From an uncultured Burkholderiales bacterium (GTDB lineage: Bacteria > Pseudomonadota > Gammaproteobacteria > Burkholderiales > Casimicrobiaceae), in the NCBI GenBank assembly GCA_937944385.1, contig CALDYQ010000007.1:1-64000 (forward strand): a DNA stretch of 64,000 nucleotides, written 5' to 3'. The notes below the pieces were generated by a model. That model did no database searches, was not told the origin of the DNA, and saw only the letters and a program-made list of their open reading frames with translations. A program made the translations under genes and the position numbers. Position 1 is the stretch's first letter; each line of letters opens with the position of its first letter. This document shows, piece after piece, positions 11,118 to 22,803 of this stretch.

Positions 11118-12002
11118 TCAACCTTTGAGGGCGAAGACGAGCCCAAGTGGCACGAACACGATGCTCGCAATGTTGCCGACCAGCACGATCGAGGCCACCT
11201 TGGCGGGCTCCTGCCTGTAGTGATCGGCCACGAGGAAGTTGAGCACCGCCGGCGGCAACGCGCCAAAGAGATAGGTGAGACCGATTTGCTCCTGAGTCAT
11301 CGGAATGAACATCACGACCAGTCCGGCCGTCGCAAGTCCGGTGAGTGGGCAGACCGCAGCTGCCAGGAGCGAGGTGCCGAAATCCCGCCAGTGCACATCG
11401 TTCATGCGGACGCCGAGCGAGATCAGCATGAGCGGGATTGCCGAGTCACCGATCATTTTCATCGGGGCATGGATCGTGTCCGGCAGATGCGTGCCAGTCA
11501 GGCCGAGCGCGGCGCCGATCGCCGTGGCCCAGATCATGGGGCTTTTGGCGAAGAACGCCCAGTCGGCGCGCCGACCGACCATCACCGCGCCGACGGTGAA
11601 GTGAAGCAGGTTCGAGGTGGTGAATAGCGCGACCATGCCGGCCACCCCCGGCGGTCCAAAGGCAAACAGCGCAAGAGGTAGCCCCATGTTGCCGCAGTTG
11701 TTGAACATCATCGGCGGAACGAAGGTCCGGGCATCCCAGCCGGCAAGGCGTGCGAAGGGCCAGGCGAGCAGGCCCGAGCCGAGCACGATCATGACCGAGG
11801 CGAGCGCGAGCGGCCAGAGCGCAATCAGATCGACGCCTTTGTCCGACAGGTAGGCCAGCACGAGGAACGGGGCGAAGACGTCCAGGTTGAAGCGGTTGAA
11901 CGTCCGCATATCCGGCTTCCAGATGCGGCCGAGCACAAAGCCCACGAGGATGATCGCGAGCACCGGCAGGATGATCTCGACGATGCGGAAGCCGACGGTC
12001 AT
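11118..12002 (-). CDS. AEC family transporter (auxin-efflux-carrier-like)
   Basis: [56 protein letters not shown]; start ATG overlaps stop of upstream MFS gene. Confidence 0.85.
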   Translation of the reverse strand: MTVGFRIVEIILPVLAIILVGFVLGRIWKPDMRTFNRFNLDVFAPFLVLAYLSDKGVDLIALWPLALASVMIVLGSGLLAWPFARLAGWDARTFVPPMMFNNCGNMGLPLALFAFGPPGVAGMVALFTTSNLLHFTVGAVMVGRRADWAFFAKSPMIWATAIGAALGLTGTHLPDTIHAPMKMIGDSAIPLMLISLGVRMNDVHWRDFGTSLLAAAVCPLTGLATAGLVVMFIPMTQEQIGLTYLFGALPPAVLNFLVADHYRQEPAKVASIVLVGNIASIVFVPLGLVFALKG

Positions 12003-13294
12003 GAGTGCGAGGTGCGGGTCGCGGCGCGGGACAGCTTGCGCATGGCGATCAGCGTCCAGACGGCGGCCACGCCCTGCAGCAGCAGCAAAAGTACAAATGC
12101 GGTCTCGTAGCCAACCGGGAGGTAGCGACCCGCGCTCTCGGCGGGGAAACGATTGATCACGAGGCCCATGCCCCATTGCAGCAGAAAGCTGCCGAAAAAC
12201 ATGATGAAGTTGATCGTGGTGACCAGCCGCCCTGCGACTTCACGCGGAAACTGGGGCGCGAGCGCAGCAAAGGCGAGATTGCCGAACACGTGCGTGAGCC
12301 CGAAGGCGAGCATCACGAGCGCGGGCACGCTCGCCCACGAGGCAAGAAACGGCAGTTGCCCGAGCGGCGCGGCGAGGCAGGCCCACGCGGCGAAGCGGAT
12401 GGCCGAGCCGCCACGGTTCACGTGAGCGGTGAGGGCGCGGCCGAGGATCAGGTTGGCCGCAAGCATCCCGGCCGGCACGAGCAGCAGATAGTGACCGATC
12501 CGACTTCGCTCGATGCCCGCGACATCCACGAGCCAGGGTCCGGCCCACAGGCCCTGAACTGCGAGCCCGATGGCGTTGGTCAAGCAGGCGATCGGGATCA
12601 AAAGCCAGAACGTACGGTGGCCGAGCACCATGCCCCACGAGGAGCGCGCGGCTGAAGACGGCGGTGTCGATATCGGGGGCGTGCCTGTGGCAACGACGGG
12701 CGGGTCGGGCACACGAAACGCCAGCCAGCCGGCGATCGCGAGCGCGGCAAAGCCAATGCCCACGAACATCTGCGGCCAGGTGATCACGCCGAGTAGCCAG
12801 AGCACCGGTGCGGTCGAAGCGATGGCTCCGGCGTTTCCCACGGCCAACATGTAGCCGTTGACGGCTGGCAACTGAACAGGCGCAAGCCACAGGCCGAAGG
12901 TACGCAGACTCGCCATCAGGCAAGCGGCGACGCCAATGCCGATCAGGATGCGCCCGGCGATGAGCATCTCGGCGCTCGTCGCGCTGGCAAAGACGAAGCA
13001 GCCGGCCGCGCAGGCGACCAGCAGCATGGCATTCACCCGCCGGGGCCGAAAGCGATCGAGCCAGCCGCCGAGCGGGAGCTGAGTGAACGAGAACGAGAGG
13101 AAGTACGCCGCGGTGAGGAGCCCGAGGGTTGCGGCATCGAGCGAGAACTCGGCGATCAGCGAGGGCGCAATGGCCGCATTCACCGAACGCAGGCCGAAAC
13201 TGACGAGGTAGGCCGCTCCGAACGGGACGAAGACGGCGAACCAAAAACGCGGCGGCCACACGGCCGCCGGGGCTGCACGCGTCGACGCGTTCAA
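11999..13294 (-). CDS. MFS transporter
   Basis: 12-TM-like composition; [14 protein letters not shown] loop motif. Confidence 0.88.
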   Translation of the reverse strand: MNASTRAAPAAVWPPRFWFAVFVPFGAAYLVSFGLRSVNAAIAPSLIAEFSLDAATLGLLTAAYFLSFSFTQLPLGGWLDRFRPRRVNAMLLVACAAGCFVFASATSAEMLIAGRILIGIGVAACLMASLRTFGLWLAPVQLPAVNGYMLAVGNAGAIASTAPVLWLLGVITWPQMFVGIGFAALAIAGWLAFRVPDPPVVATGTPPISTPPSSAARSSWGMVLGHRTFWLLIPIACLTNAIGLAVQGLWAGPWLVDVAGIERSRIGHYLLLVPAGMLAANLILGRALTAHVNRGGSAIRFAAWACLAAPLGQLPFLASWASVPALVMLAFGLTHVFGNLAFAALAPQFPREVAGRLVTTINFIMFFGSFLLQWGMGLVINRFPAESAGRYLPVGYETAFVLLLLLQGVAAVWTLIAMRKLSRAATRTSHS

Positions 13295-14628
13295 AGGATG
13301 AATTGCGACAGATTTTCGTCGCGCACGATACCCGCGAGGCGGGCCTCGACGAAGTCTGCATCGATGGCCACCGATTGATTGCGGTAGCGCTCGGCTGCGA
13401 AGCTCACTTCCTCGAGCAGTTTTTCCATCACGGTGTGCAGTCGTCGGGCACCGATGTTTTCCTGCCGTTCATTCACGGAGTGCGCGATTTCGGCCAGCCT
13501 GCGGATGCCGCTTGTCTGGAAATCGAGTGTCACCCCTTCTGTTGCCAGGAGGGCTGCGTATTGGCGGGTGAGGCTCGCATCAGTTGCGGTCAGGATCCGT
13601 TCGAAGTCATCGACCGAAAGCGCCGAAAGCTCGACCCGGATCGGAAACCGCCCCTGCAGCTCGGGGATCAGGTCGGAGGGCTTGGCCAGATGAAAGGCCC
13701 CGCTCGCGATGAAGAGGATATGGTCGGTCTTGACCGGACCGTACTTGGTGTTGACGGTGGTGCCTTCGACGAGCGGCAGCAGGTCGCGCTGCACGCCCTG
13801 GCGCGAGACGTCCGCGCCATGCGTCTCCTGACGCGCGGCGATCTTGTCGATCTCATCGATGAAAACGATGCCGTGCTGTTCGGCGGCGGCGAGGGCGCGC
13901 GATTTGATGTCCTCCTCGTTGATGAGTTTGGCCGCTTCCTCCTCGGTCATGACACGCAGCGCCTCGACGACCGTCATCCGCCGGAGCTTGCGCCGCTGGG
14001 ACTGAAGCCCGGCGAACATCTGCTGGATCTGCTGGCTGAGCTCCTCCATGCCGGGAGGGGCCATCACTTCCATACGCGGAGCTTCGACGGCGACCTCGAT
14101 ATCGATCTCGCGGTCGTCGAGCGTGCCCTCGCGCAGCATCTTCCGGAATTTCTGGCGCGTGGCGTTGTCGGTGGGCTTCAGGTCATCGAAGTTCACCGCA
14201 GCCGGTGGCGGCAGGAGGGCGTCCAGCACCCGGTCTTCGGCCTGATCGAGCGCCCGGTCACGCACGGCGCGGGTGGCCTCGTCCCGCGTCTGCTTGATCG
14301 CGACCTCGACCAGGTCACGGATGATCGTGTCGACGTCTCGGCCCACGTAACCGACCTCGGTGAATTTGGTGGCCTCGACCTTGACGAACGGGGCTTTCGC
14401 GAGTCGGGCAAGCCGACGTGCGATCTCTGTCTTGCCCACGCCCGTGGGGCCGATCATGAGGATGTTCTTGGGCGTAATCTCCTGGCGAAGCGGTTCGGGC
14501 ACCTGCTGACGACGCCAGCGGTTGCGTAGCGCGATGGCCACCGCCTTCTTTGCCTCGGCCTGACCGACGATGTGGCGGTCAAGCTCGTGGACGATCTCGG
14601 GCGGGGTCATGGGGGGTGGTGGGCTCAT
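13291..14628 (-). CDS. hslU: ATP-dependent protease ATPase subunit HslU
   Basis: [49 protein letters not shown]-terminus ENLSQFIL. Confidence 0.96.
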   Translation of the reverse strand: MSPPPPMTPPEIVHELDRHIVGQAEAKKAVAIALRNRWRRQQVPEPLRQEITPKNILMIGPTGVGKTEIARRLARLAKAPFVKVEATKFTEVGYVGRDVDTIIRDLVEVAIKQTRDEATRAVRDRALDQAEDRVLDALLPPPAAVNFDDLKPTDNATRQKFRKMLREGTLDDREIDIEVAVEAPRMEVMAPPGMEELSQQIQQMFAGLQSQRRKLRRMTVVEALRVMTEEEAAKLINEEDIKSRALAAAEQHGIVFIDEIDKIAARQETHGADVSRQGVQRDLLPLVEGTTVNTKYGPVKTDHILFIASGAFHLAKPSDLIPELQGRFPIRVELSALSVDDFERILTATDASLTRQYAALLATEGVTLDFQTSGIRRLAEIAHSVNERQENIGARRLHTVMEKLLEEVSFAAERYRNQSVAIDADFVEARLAGIVRDENLSQFIL

Positions 14629-14687
14629 TCGGCGATTGTAGGAAGCCTCCGGTGGCACATCGAAGGCGGCGCGGGGTTCGCGTGAAT

Positions 14688-15608
14688 TCAGACGGGGGGC
14701 GGCACGCGCGCGAGGTTCCAGTGCGCCGCCGCGAAGCGCAGGAACGCTGAAACGTCATCGACCAGACCCGGATCGACCTGCCCCAGGTGTTGCCACGCGG
14801 CGCGCAGCGCGGGCAGCGCTTCATCCGACGCGATGGCCCGGGCGAGCGTCTGCTTCGAAAGCTTTTGCCCATCGGGCGCACGCACGAGGGGCAGATGCAG
14901 ATAGCGCGGGATCGGGAAACCGAGTGCTTCGCCCAGCACGATCTGGCGCGGGGTGTTCATCAGCAGGTCATCGCCACGCACGACATCGGTTACGCCTTGG
15001 TCGGCGTCGTCCACGACCACCGCAAGCTGATAGGTATAGCACCCATCGGCGCGACGCAAAACGAACGGGCCGATTTCCCGCGCTACGTCCTGTTCGAGCG
15101 GACCGTGTCGCCGGTCGGTGAATCGCGTGGCGCCCTGGCCGGGCAGGGCAAAGCGCACCGCATGCCGATCGAGCGGCAGCCCGAGTGCCGCGCAGGTGCC
15201 TGGATAGATCGGCTCGCCCCAGGCGTTGACCGCGGCGTACTCGAGCAGACGCCTGCTGCAGCGGCAGCCGAAGAGGGTGCCTAGGTTTGCGAGCCGGTCG
15301 AGGGCCGCCGAGTAGCATGCGCTGCGCTCGCTCTGCCGCAGGATCGGGCCGTCGCTCACGAGCCCGCACGCGCCGAGTTGATCGAGGATCACGCGCTCCG
15401 CCTCGCGCGAGGCGCGCATCGTGTCCACGTCCTCGATGCGCACGAACCAGGTGCCACCCTGTGCGCGCGCATCCGCCCAGCTGCCGAGCGCAGCCACGAG
15501 AGAGCCCAGATGCAGCGGGCCGGTCGGGGAGGGCGCGAATCGACCCACATAGCGACCGCCGCGGCCGCCCGAGTGCTCGGTACCGATCAATTCGCCGGGG
15601 GGAGCCAC
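14688..15608 (-). CDS. gluQRS: Glutamyl-Q tRNA(Asp) synthetase
   Basis: [27 protein letters not shown]; short GluRS-like protein, KLSKQTLA. Confidence 0.93.
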   Translation of the reverse strand: MAPPGELIGTEHSGGRGGRYVGRFAPSPTGPLHLGSLVAALGSWADARAQGGTWFVRIEDVDTMRASREAERVILDQLGACGLVSDGPILRQSERSACYSAALDRLANLGTLFGCRCSRRLLEYAAVNAWGEPIYPGTCAALGLPLDRHAVRFALPGQGATRFTDRRHGPLEQDVAREIGPFVLRRADGCYTYQLAVVVDDADQGVTDVVRGDDLLMNTPRQIVLGEALGFPIPRYLHLPLVRAPDGQKLSKQTLARAIASDEALPALRAAWQHLGQVDPGLVDDVSAFLRFAAAHWNLARVPPPV

Positions 15609-16198
15609 GACCAGTTACGCTCGAGCAGAGCCAACACGGCGTTGGGATAGTCGAAGCGTCCGAGCGAGCCGTTGTAGCGAGCCAGCGCGCGCACGACATT
15701 GCCGTTTTCCATGTCGAGATAGTGGCGCAGGATGACGCAGCCGTAGCGCAGGTTGGTCCGCAGATGGAACAGGTTGTGCTCGGGCGAGCCGATGAGCCGC
15801 ACCCAGAAGGGCATCACCTGCATGTAGCCGCGGGCCGAAGCGGTGCTCACTGCATATTTGCGAAAGGCGCTTTCGTGCTGGATGACTGCAAGCACGAGCT
15901 GCGGGTCGAGTCCGGCACGGCTCGCCTCGTACTGCACGGTGATCAGGAACTCGGTCCGCTGCTCCGCATCCGGCATGCGGCGAGCGAGCCGCGCAGACAT
16001 CTCGGCAAGCCACGCCTGCGTCACCCTGGGGTCGCCGATCAGGCGCGGTGCGCCGCGATCGGCGATGGCCGAGGCGAGGGCGGTCTGCACGCTCGGGATC
16101 AGCTTCTCTTCGATCTGTGCCCCTGCGTACACGCGGTCGGCGACCAACGCGGCCGAGGAAAGAAACAGAGCGAGGGCGAAAAACGACCTGAATTTCAA
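15587..16198 (-). CDS. Lytic transglycosylase domain-containing protein
   Basis: [36 protein letters not shown]; signal peptide. Confidence 0.92.
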   Translation of the reverse strand: MKFRSFFALALFLSSAALVADRVYAGAQIEEKLIPSVQTALASAIADRGAPRLIGDPRVTQAWLAEMSARLARRMPDAEQRTEFLITVQYEASRAGLDPQLVLAVIQHESAFRKYAVSTASARGYMQVMPFWVRLIGSPEHNLFHLRTNLRYGCVILRHYLDMENGNVVRALARYNGSLGRFDYPNAVLALLERNWSWLPPAN

Positions 16199-17922
16199 TG
16201 GACGAGTCGGGATCGGAGAGCAATCACGATCTCGGTGAGGGGAATCTTGGTCGCTTCGGTCTCACGACGGCCCTGAAGTTCCACGACGCCTTCCTTCAAG
16301 CCACGTTCGCCGATCGTGATCCGCCAAGGAATGCCAATCAATTCGAGATCCGCAAACATCACGCCGGGCCGTTCCCCGCGGTCATCGAGCACGACATCGA
16401 TATCGGCGGCAGCGAGCTGGCTGTACAGCTGGTCTGCCGCCGCGCGCACCTCGGCGCTCCGGTCGTATCCGACCGCCGCGATCGCCGCCACCCAGGGGGC
16501 CATCGCTTCGGGCCAGATGATGCCGCGAGCATCGTTGTTCTGCTCGATCGCCGCCGCCACCACGCGGGTGACGCCGATGCCGTAGCAGCCCATCTCCATG
16601 ACCTGTTCCTTCTGCTCGCGGTCGAGGAAGGTGGCGCGCAAGGCTTCCGAATACTTGCGACCGAGCGCGAACACATGCCCGACCTCGATCCCGCGACGCA
16701 GCTTGAGGTGGCCCTTGCCATCGGGCGAGGGGTCGCCCTCGACGACGTTTCTCACGTCGGCGACGAGGTCGGGTTCGGGGCAATCCCGGCCCCAGTTGAC
16801 GCCGGTGAGGTGATAGCCCGCCTCGTTCGCGCCGCAGATGAAGTCCGCCATGGCCGCCGCAGTCCGGTCTGCGACGACCGTGACCCTGCCCGGATGTGCC
16901 TTGCCGTGGCGTGGTACCGGGCCGCAGTAGCCCGGGATGACGCCCAGGTGGGCTTCGATCTCCTCGGGCGTGGCCGGACGGGCATCGGCGAGAGGCGCAA
17001 GCTTGCCGAGCTTTACCTCGTTCACCATGTGGTCCGCGCGGAGCATGACCAGCACAAAGCCCGATGACCCCATGTACATCATGGCCTTGAGCTGCTTTTC
17101 GAGCGGCTCACCGAGAAAGCGAGCGACGTCCTCGCAGGTCGTCTGTCCGGGGGTGTGTACGAGCGTGAGCGGCTGCGATGGAGCGGGCCTGGGTTCGGCC
17201 GGTGCGAGCGCTTGGGCGAGCTCGAGGTTGGCCGCGTAGTCCGAATCGGGACAGTAGGCGATGACGTCCTCGCCGCTGTCGGCAAGCACCTGGAATTCAT
17301 GCGAAGCGAAGCCGCCGATGTTGCCAGTGTCGGCTTCGACGGCGCGGAACTCGAGCCCGAGCCGCGTGAAGATGCGACTGTAGGCGTCATACATCCCCTG
17401 GTAGCTCCGCATGAGTCCGTCCTTGTCCACGTCGAACGAGTAGGCATCCTTCATGATGAACTCGCGCGAGCGCATGACGCCGAAGCGCGGGCGCCGCTCG
17501 TCGCGGAACTTTGTTTGGATGTGGTAGAGGTTCTTTGGCAGTTGCCGCCAGCTCTTGAGTTCCTGCCGCGCGATGTCGGTGATGACCTCTTCCGAGGTGG
17601 GCTGCACGATGAAATCGCGCTCGTGGCGATCCTTGAGCCGAAGCATCTCGGGGCCCATCTTCTCCCAGCGCCCGGATTCCACCCAGAGCTCCGCGGGCTG
17701 GATCACCGGCATCAGGAGCTCGATCGCGCCCGCGGCATTCATCTCCTCGCGGATGATCGTCTCCACCTTGCGCAGCACGCGCACACCGAGCGGCATCCAG
17801 GTGTAGATCCCGGCACCGAGCTTTCGGATCATGCCGGCCCGGAGCATGAGCTGATGGGAGACGATCTCGGCCTCGGCGGGGGCTTCCTTGGTGGTCGAGA
17901 GGAGGAATTGGGACAGGCGCAT
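16195..17922 (-). CDS. proS: Proline--tRNA ligase
   Basis: [54 protein letters not shown]; class II aaRS motifs. Confidence 0.97.
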   Translation of the reverse strand: MRLSQFLLSTTKEAPAEAEIVSHQLMLRAGMIRKLGAGIYTWMPLGVRVLRKVETIIREEMNAAGAIELLMPVIQPAELWVESGRWEKMGPEMLRLKDRHERDFIVQPTSEEVITDIARQELKSWRQLPKNLYHIQTKFRDERRPRFGVMRSREFIMKDAYSFDVDKDGLMRSYQGMYDAYSRIFTRLGLEFRAVEADTGNIGGFASHEFQVLADSGEDVIAYCPDSDYAANLELAQALAPAEPRPAPSQPLTLVHTPGQTTCEDVARFLGEPLEKQLKAMMYMGSSGFVLVMLRADHMVNEVKLGKLAPLADARPATPEEIEAHLGVIPGYCGPVPRHGKAHPGRVTVVADRTAAAMADFICGANEAGYHLTGVNWGRDCPEPDLVADVRNVVEGDPSPDGKGHLKLRRGIEVGHVFALGRKYSEALRATFLDREQKEQVMEMGCYGIGVTRVVAAAIEQNNDARGIIWPEAMAPWVAAIAAVGYDRSAEVRAAADQLYSQLAAADIDVVLDDRGERPGVMFADLELIGIPWRITIGERGLKEGVVELQGRRETEATKIPLTEIVIALRSRLVH

Positions 17923-17991
17923 GATGGAGGGGACGGGAGTCTGCGGCACGGATCTGCCGGCGAGCTTTCGATTTTCGCCTATCCTAGGGCA

Positions 17992-18918
17992 ATGCAACCG
18001 GAAGCCCAACCTACAGCGCCGCTCACCGACAGCGAGGGCGAGCCGCTCGAGCCTTTGTCGCGCAACGTGGTGGAAGTCCGTCGTCCCCCTCCGCGTGCAG
18101 CCGTCGTTCCGCTCCTGTTCGACTCGCCGCATAGCGGCACCTGGTACCCGGAGGACTTCGACCATGCCTGCGACCCTGCGCTTCTGCGCAAAGCGGAGGA
18201 CACCCATGTCGATGATCTCTACGACTTTGCGCCTTCACTCGGCGCAACCCTCGTCTGCGCCGTCTTCCCGCGAAGCTACATCGATGTCAATCGACGGTTG
18301 GCCGACATCGACATCACGATGATCGAGGGCGCTTGGCCCGACCCCGTCGATGTCTCGCCCAAGACCCGCTCCGGCATCGGTCTCATCTGGCGACTGCTCG
18401 ACGACCGCACGCCAATCTACGCACGAAAGCTCACGGTTGACGAAGTACGTCATCGGATCGACCGCTGCTACCGCCCGTACTGGGATGCCTTGCATCGATC
18501 GGCAGAGCATCTGGTCGCGCAGCACGGACGGCTCGTGCACATCAATTGCCATTCGATGCCGGAGGAGGCTGGCCCGCTCTCCTGGGTGCCGCGCGGGACG
18601 CGCTTTGCCGATATCGTGCTCGGGGATCGCGACGGTACGACCTGCACGCCGGAATTCACTGCGCTCGTGGCCGAGGCCTTTCGCAAGGAGGGTCTGTCGG
18701 TTGCGATCAATGACCCCTACAAGGGGGTCGAGATCGTCAAGCAGATGGGGCGACCGGCCGAGCAGCGCGAGTCGATGCAGATCGAGATCAACCGGCGGCT
18801 CTACATGGACGAGGCGACACGCGAGCGAAATGCAAACTACGCTTCGCTCAAGGCCAGCCTGCGCCGCGTGATGGAGCAGGTGGCCGCCTACGCAGCGCAA
18901 GCCGCGCGGCGGTTCTGA
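17992..18918 (+). CDS. N-formylglutamate amidohydrolase family protein
   Basis: [16 protein letters not shown] ... [13 protein letters not shown] ... [16 protein letters not shown]. Confidence 0.87.
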   Translation: MQPEAQPTAPLTDSEGEPLEPLSRNVVEVRRPPPRAAVVPLLFDSPHSGTWYPEDFDHACDPALLRKAEDTHVDDLYDFAPSLGATLVCAVFPRSYIDVNRRLADIDITMIEGAWPDPVDVSPKTRSGIGLIWRLLDDRTPIYARKLTVDEVRHRIDRCYRPYWDALHRSAEHLVAQHGRLVHINCHSMPEEAGPLSWVPRGTRFADIVLGDRDGTTCTPEFTALVAEAFRKEGLSVAINDPYKGVEIVKQMGRPAEQRESMQIEINRRLYMDEATRERNANYASLKASLRRVMEQVAAYAAQAARRF

Positions 18919-18951
18919 ATTTCGAGTCGGGCCCTTCCTACAATCGAACGT

Positions 18952-20118
18952 ATGCAGGATGACCGGCCCTTTTCCCTTCCCGACCCGCGCGTGTTCCGCG
19001 CGCAATCGAGCGCGAACGCGGGTCCTCAGGTGCGGGCCCTGATCGATGTGGCAACCGAAGCGCTGGCCGCCGAAGTCGCGGTCATTGCCGAGAAGGCCGA
19101 AGAGCGGCTCGTCGATCGAATCGTGGAGCAACTTCTTGCGGGCGATGTCGGGCCCATCGCTGACGCGCTCGCTGCCGCGCCATCACTCGGTGCGCTTCGG
19201 CTTCTCGCGCGCAGCCTCGCTCGTGCGCATGTCGAGGCCGCGCGGCGCAGGCATCCTGCCGAAGGCCTCGCGGCGACGGTATTCGCGCTGCCGGTGGTCA
19301 TCATCGCAGGGAGCCCGAACGCTGTCCGTGTGCCGGGCGCGCTGCCGCGGATCGAGGAGTTCGTCGAAGTGCTCAAGACGCATCGCGCGCTGCGTGGGAA
19401 CCAGGCCTTCGCGCTCGGTAACGCGCTCGTCTCCTCGGCGGCCTTTGCGCTCGAACGACTGCCGGCGACGCTCGACTGGTGGCGTGTGGATGACGTGCTG
19501 GGCGAACCGCTCGCGCTCGAGCGGGCGCCGATGGAGGTGGTCGCCAATCAGGAGCAGGTGTTCCTGCGTTTTCTCATCGGGCGGGCGCTCGCCGCACCCG
19601 GGGTCGATCTGCTCTCGGAGCGCGACGTCGGCCCCTGGGCCATGCCCTTCACCCAGGCGTTTGCGCGGCAGCTCGGCGGGGGCAGCCTGTCGCTGCTTGC
19701 CATGGCGCGACCGCCGCGCGAACCGCTCGCTGCGCTCTACCAGGGCCGCGTCGCCCAGCGCGAAGTCTCGCTCCAGCTCTTCGTTGCCAATGCGCTTCGC
19801 AAGTTTCGCCAGAGCGTCGGGGAGCCGGCCGCGGTGATCTCGGCGCATCGCACGGACGCTGGCGGCGAGGTCCGGCTCTCGCTTTCCAACCCCTTCGACG
19901 AGCGCGGCGCGGAAGGCTTCCGAGCGGAACTCTTTCCTACCGATCGCGCCGAAGCCGTGGCCGCGGAGATGCGTGCGCTCCTCTCCGAGTGCCGAGTGCA
20001 GGATGTCACCGTGCTCGCCGACGTCTTTCCGGACGTAGATCCAGTGACGCGGCTGCCGCTGCTGTTTCGCGCAGATGCGCTCGAGAACGCATCGATGCAT
20101 GCGCTTCGGTTGCATTGA
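18952..20118 (+). CDS. Conserved hypothetical protein, no domain recognised
   Basis: Intact 388-aa ORF with good spacing, codon-consistent, in the same strand run as the neighbouring genes. Confidence 0.7.
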   Translation: MQDDRPFSLPDPRVFRAQSSANAGPQVRALIDVATEALAAEVAVIAEKAEERLVDRIVEQLLAGDVGPIADALAAAPSLGALRLLARSLARAHVEAARRRHPAEGLAATVFALPVVIIAGSPNAVRVPGALPRIEEFVEVLKTHRALRGNQAFALGNALVSSAAFALERLPATLDWWRVDDVLGEPLALERAPMEVVANQEQVFLRFLIGRALAAPGVDLLSERDVGPWAMPFTQAFARQLGGGSLSLLAMARPPREPLAALYQGRVAQREVSLQLFVANALRKFRQSVGEPAAVISAHRTDAGGEVRLSLSNPFDERGAEGFRAELFPTDRAEAVAAEMRALLSECRVQDVTVLADVFPDVDPVTRLPLLFRADALENASMHALRLH

Positions 20119-20155
20119 ACCCTGCGGTTGCTTTTTGATTCCGACGCTTGATGAG

Positions 20156-20671
20156 ATGAATCCGCTCGATGTCTTTCCTTCGCGCCGTGCTGCTTACGCC
20201 ACCTGCGCTTTGCTGTGTCTGGCGCTGTTGGGCTACGCCTTCTATCTCCAGTACGTCGAACTGATGGAGCCCTGCCCGATGTGCTGGTTCCAGCGTGGCG
20301 TGTTCGTCCTGCTCGCGCTCATCTTCGGCGCGGCTGCGGTCGTGAACCCGGGCGAGCGTGGCGCGCGCGTGGTCGCAGTCGTCGCCGGACTCACGGCCGT
20401 CGGCGGCGTGGCGCTCGCGCTCCGGCACCTTTGGATCCAGTCCTTGCCCGCCGATCAGCTTCCGAGCTGCGGCATGGGCATTGGCTACATGCTCGAAACC
20501 TTGCCCTTCATGGACGTGTTCGCGCGAGCACTTTCCGGTTCGGTCGAATGCAACAAGATCGATCGCGTGCTGGGCCTCTCGCTGCCGGCCTGGAACGTCA
20601 TCCTGTTTTCGCTGCTGCTCTTCGGTGCCCTTGCCCTGGTTCGCCATCGTGGTCGCACGGCAACCCGCTGA
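20156..20671 (+). CDS. dsbB: Disulfide bond formation protein B
   Basis: YVELMEPCPMCWFQRGVF and PSCGMGIGYM; four-TM pattern. Confidence 0.92.
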   Translation: MNPLDVFPSRRAAYATCALLCLALLGYAFYLQYVELMEPCPMCWFQRGVFVLLALIFGAAAVVNPGERGARVVAVVAGLTAVGGVALALRHLWIQSLPADQLPSCGMGIGYMLETLPFMDVFARALSGSVECNKIDRVLGLSLPAWNVILFSLLLFGALALVRHRGRTATR

Positions 20672-20676
20672 TTCCG

Positions 20677-22803
20677 ATGGCCTCACGCGTTCGCCCCACC
20701 ACGCTTTTCGTCCAGCCGACGATGCTTGTCGCAATCGCTCTCGCCGGTGCCGCCGCTGATGCGCAACCGCGCTCGTTCGCCCCGTTCACCCAGCCGGCCA
20801 CGGCCGCGCGCCCAGTGACCGATACGGTTCACGGCATTCGCCTGACCGACCCCTACCGCTGGCTCGAGGATCATCGCGATCCGGAGGTCGTCCGCTGGAC
20901 ACGCGCCCAGCACGATGCAACGGTTGCCTGGCTCGAGGCGAACGCGCCCCTGCCCGCCGGCCTTGCCGAGGAGCTCACGCGATTCCTCGATCGCACGATC
21001 ACCTCGCCACCGCAGTGGGTCAAAGGCCGCGAATTCTTCACGCGCAAGGCCAAGGGCGATGCCCAGGCCAAGCTCTACACCCGGATCGATGGCCGTGACG
21101 TGCTGCTCTTCGATCCGGTGCGGCTCGACCCGAGCGGCAAGTCCTCGATCTCGACCCGGAGCTTCAGCCGCGATGTGTCGATTGCGGCGGTGGGTGTGCA
21201 GCGGGCCGGCGACGAACTGCCGACGCAGTACTTCATCGATACCCTGACCGGCCGCGAGGTCTACCCGCCGCTCAAGGAAGTCTGGGGCGTGTCGTGGACG
21301 GCAGACAATGCGATCGTCTACGTCCAGCCGCGGACGGCGGAGCAGGTGGCCAGGCAGCTTCCGCTCTACACGCAGCGCCATCGGCTGGGCACCGACCTCG
21401 CGGCCTCGCCGGTGGTGCAGCGCTTCAGCGACGCCAAGCAGTGGGGCGGGGTCTACGACCTCGAGTACGCGCCCTACACGGTGACACTCGTTGGCGAGGG
21501 GCGGTCACCGCGCTACGCCCTCGCACGCACCGGCAGCAACGAGACGCCGCGGGTGGTCTTCGACGTGAAGGACGCGAACGCCTCGATCGAGGTGATCGGC
21601 GAGACGCTCTACGCCTGGACCACGGCGGGTGCCCCCAACGGGCGCATCATGACCGCGTCGATGCAGGCGCCGGAGTTTTCCAACTGGCGCGAACTCGTGC
21701 CCGAGCGCAAGGATGCTCAGATCGAGTCCTTCGTCGTCACGCGCGGCCACCTGATCGTTCGTGAACGGCACGAGCTCGTGGGGCGACTGCGCGTGCATGG
21801 CCTGGATGGCCGCTTCGTGCGTGATCTCGCGCCCCCGGAGTTCGGCAGCGTGACTGCGCTCTTCTACGATCGGGATGTCGATCAGCTCTATGTTGGGCTC
21901 TCCACCTTCAATGCGCCTTACAAGCTCTACACGGTCGATCCGAAAACCTTTGCCTGGACGCTCATCCATCAGGACGAATCGGTCATCGACACGAGTCAGA
22001 TCGAAACCCGCGTGGTCAACGTGAAGAGCCGCGACGGGACACTCGTGCCGATGTTCGTGAGCCATCGGAGGGGGCTCAAGCTCGATGGCAGCCATCCGAC
22101 GCTGCTCTACAGCTACGGCGGCTTCAACATCGGAATCAGCGTAGGTTACCTGGGCAGTTGGGCGCTCCTCGTCAATCGCGGCGTGGTCATCGCCCAGCCG
22201 GGTCTGCGCGGCGGCAATGAATACGGCGAGGCATGGCACAAGGCAGGGCAACGCGAGCGCAAGCAAAACGTCTTCGATGATTTTTATGCCGCGGCCGAGT
22301 GGCTGGTGCGCGAGGGCTACACGACACGCGATCGTTTGGTCGCCTACGGCGGCAGCAACGGCGGGCTGCTCGCCGGCGCCGCGGCGACGCAACGTCCAGA
22401 CCTGTTTGGCGCGATCATCTGCTCGGTACCGTTGCTCGACATGGTGCGCTACCACCGCTTCCGCATCGCCCGGTACTGGATCCCCGAGTACGGCGACCCC
22501 GACCGCGCAGAGGACTTCGCGTGGCTTTTGCGCTACTCGCCTTACCACAACGTCCGTGCGGGGGTGGACATGCCGCCGATGCTTGTGATCGCCGGTGAGA
22601 ACGACACCCGGGTCGATCCGTTGCACGCCAAGAAATTCGTGGCCTTGGCACAGAACAACCCCGGGCAGAAAAACCCGATCCTGCTCAAGATGGACTACGA
22701 CGCGGGTCACGGCAGCGGCAAGTCGACTGCACAGCAGGTCGAGGATCGGCTGACCTGGATGCGTTTTCTCTTTGCGATGACGGGCCTGAGGCAGCGTGAG
22801 TGA
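20677..22803 (+). CDS. Prolyl oligopeptidase family serine peptidase (S9)
   Basis: DPYRWLEDHRDPEVVRW ... YGGSNGGLLAGAAATQRPDLF ... GENDTRVDPLHAKKF ... GHGSGKST; signal peptide. Confidence 0.93.
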   Translation: MASRVRPTTLFVQPTMLVAIALAGAAADAQPRSFAPFTQPATAARPVTDTVHGIRLTDPYRWLEDHRDPEVVRWTRAQHDATVAWLEANAPLPAGLAEELTRFLDRTITSPPQWVKGREFFTRKAKGDAQAKLYTRIDGRDVLLFDPVRLDPSGKSSISTRSFSRDVSIAAVGVQRAGDELPTQYFIDTLTGREVYPPLKEVWGVSWTADNAIVYVQPRTAEQVARQLPLYTQRHRLGTDLAASPVVQRFSDAKQWGGVYDLEYAPYTVTLVGEGRSPRYALARTGSNETPRVVFDVKDANASIEVIGETLYAWTTAGAPNGRIMTASMQAPEFSNWRELVPERKDAQIESFVVTRGHLIVRERHELVGRLRVHGLDGRFVRDLAPPEFGSVTALFYDRDVDQLYVGLSTFNAPYKLYTVDPKTFAWTLIHQDESVIDTSQIETRVVNVKSRDGTLVPMFVSHRRGLKLDGSHPTLLYSYGGFNIGISVGYLGSWALLVNRGVVIAQPGLRGGNEYGEAWHKAGQRERKQNVFDDFYAAAEWLVREGYTTRDRLVAYGGSNGGLLAGAAATQRPDLFGAIICSVPLLDMVRYHRFRIARYWIPEYGDPDRAEDFAWLLRYSPYHNVRAGVDMPPMLVIAGENDTRVDPLHAKKFVALAQNNPGQKNPILLKMDYDAGHGSGKSTAQQVEDRLTWMRFLFAMTGLRQRE

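Noticed and set aside
9048-11627. 859-aa + strand ORF antisense to prfC, cupin and AEC genes
   Set aside because: It mirrors the reverse complement of three clearly coding minus-strand genes; its Arg/His/Asp/Glu-rich composition is the usual GC-rich shadow frame.
13303-14529. 408-aa + strand ORF antisense to hslU
   Set aside because: Shadow ORF of a highly conserved gene.
17155-17991. N-terminal extension of the N-formylglutamate amidohydrolase ORF
   Set aside because: The extension is antisense to proS; homology begins near ATG 17992.
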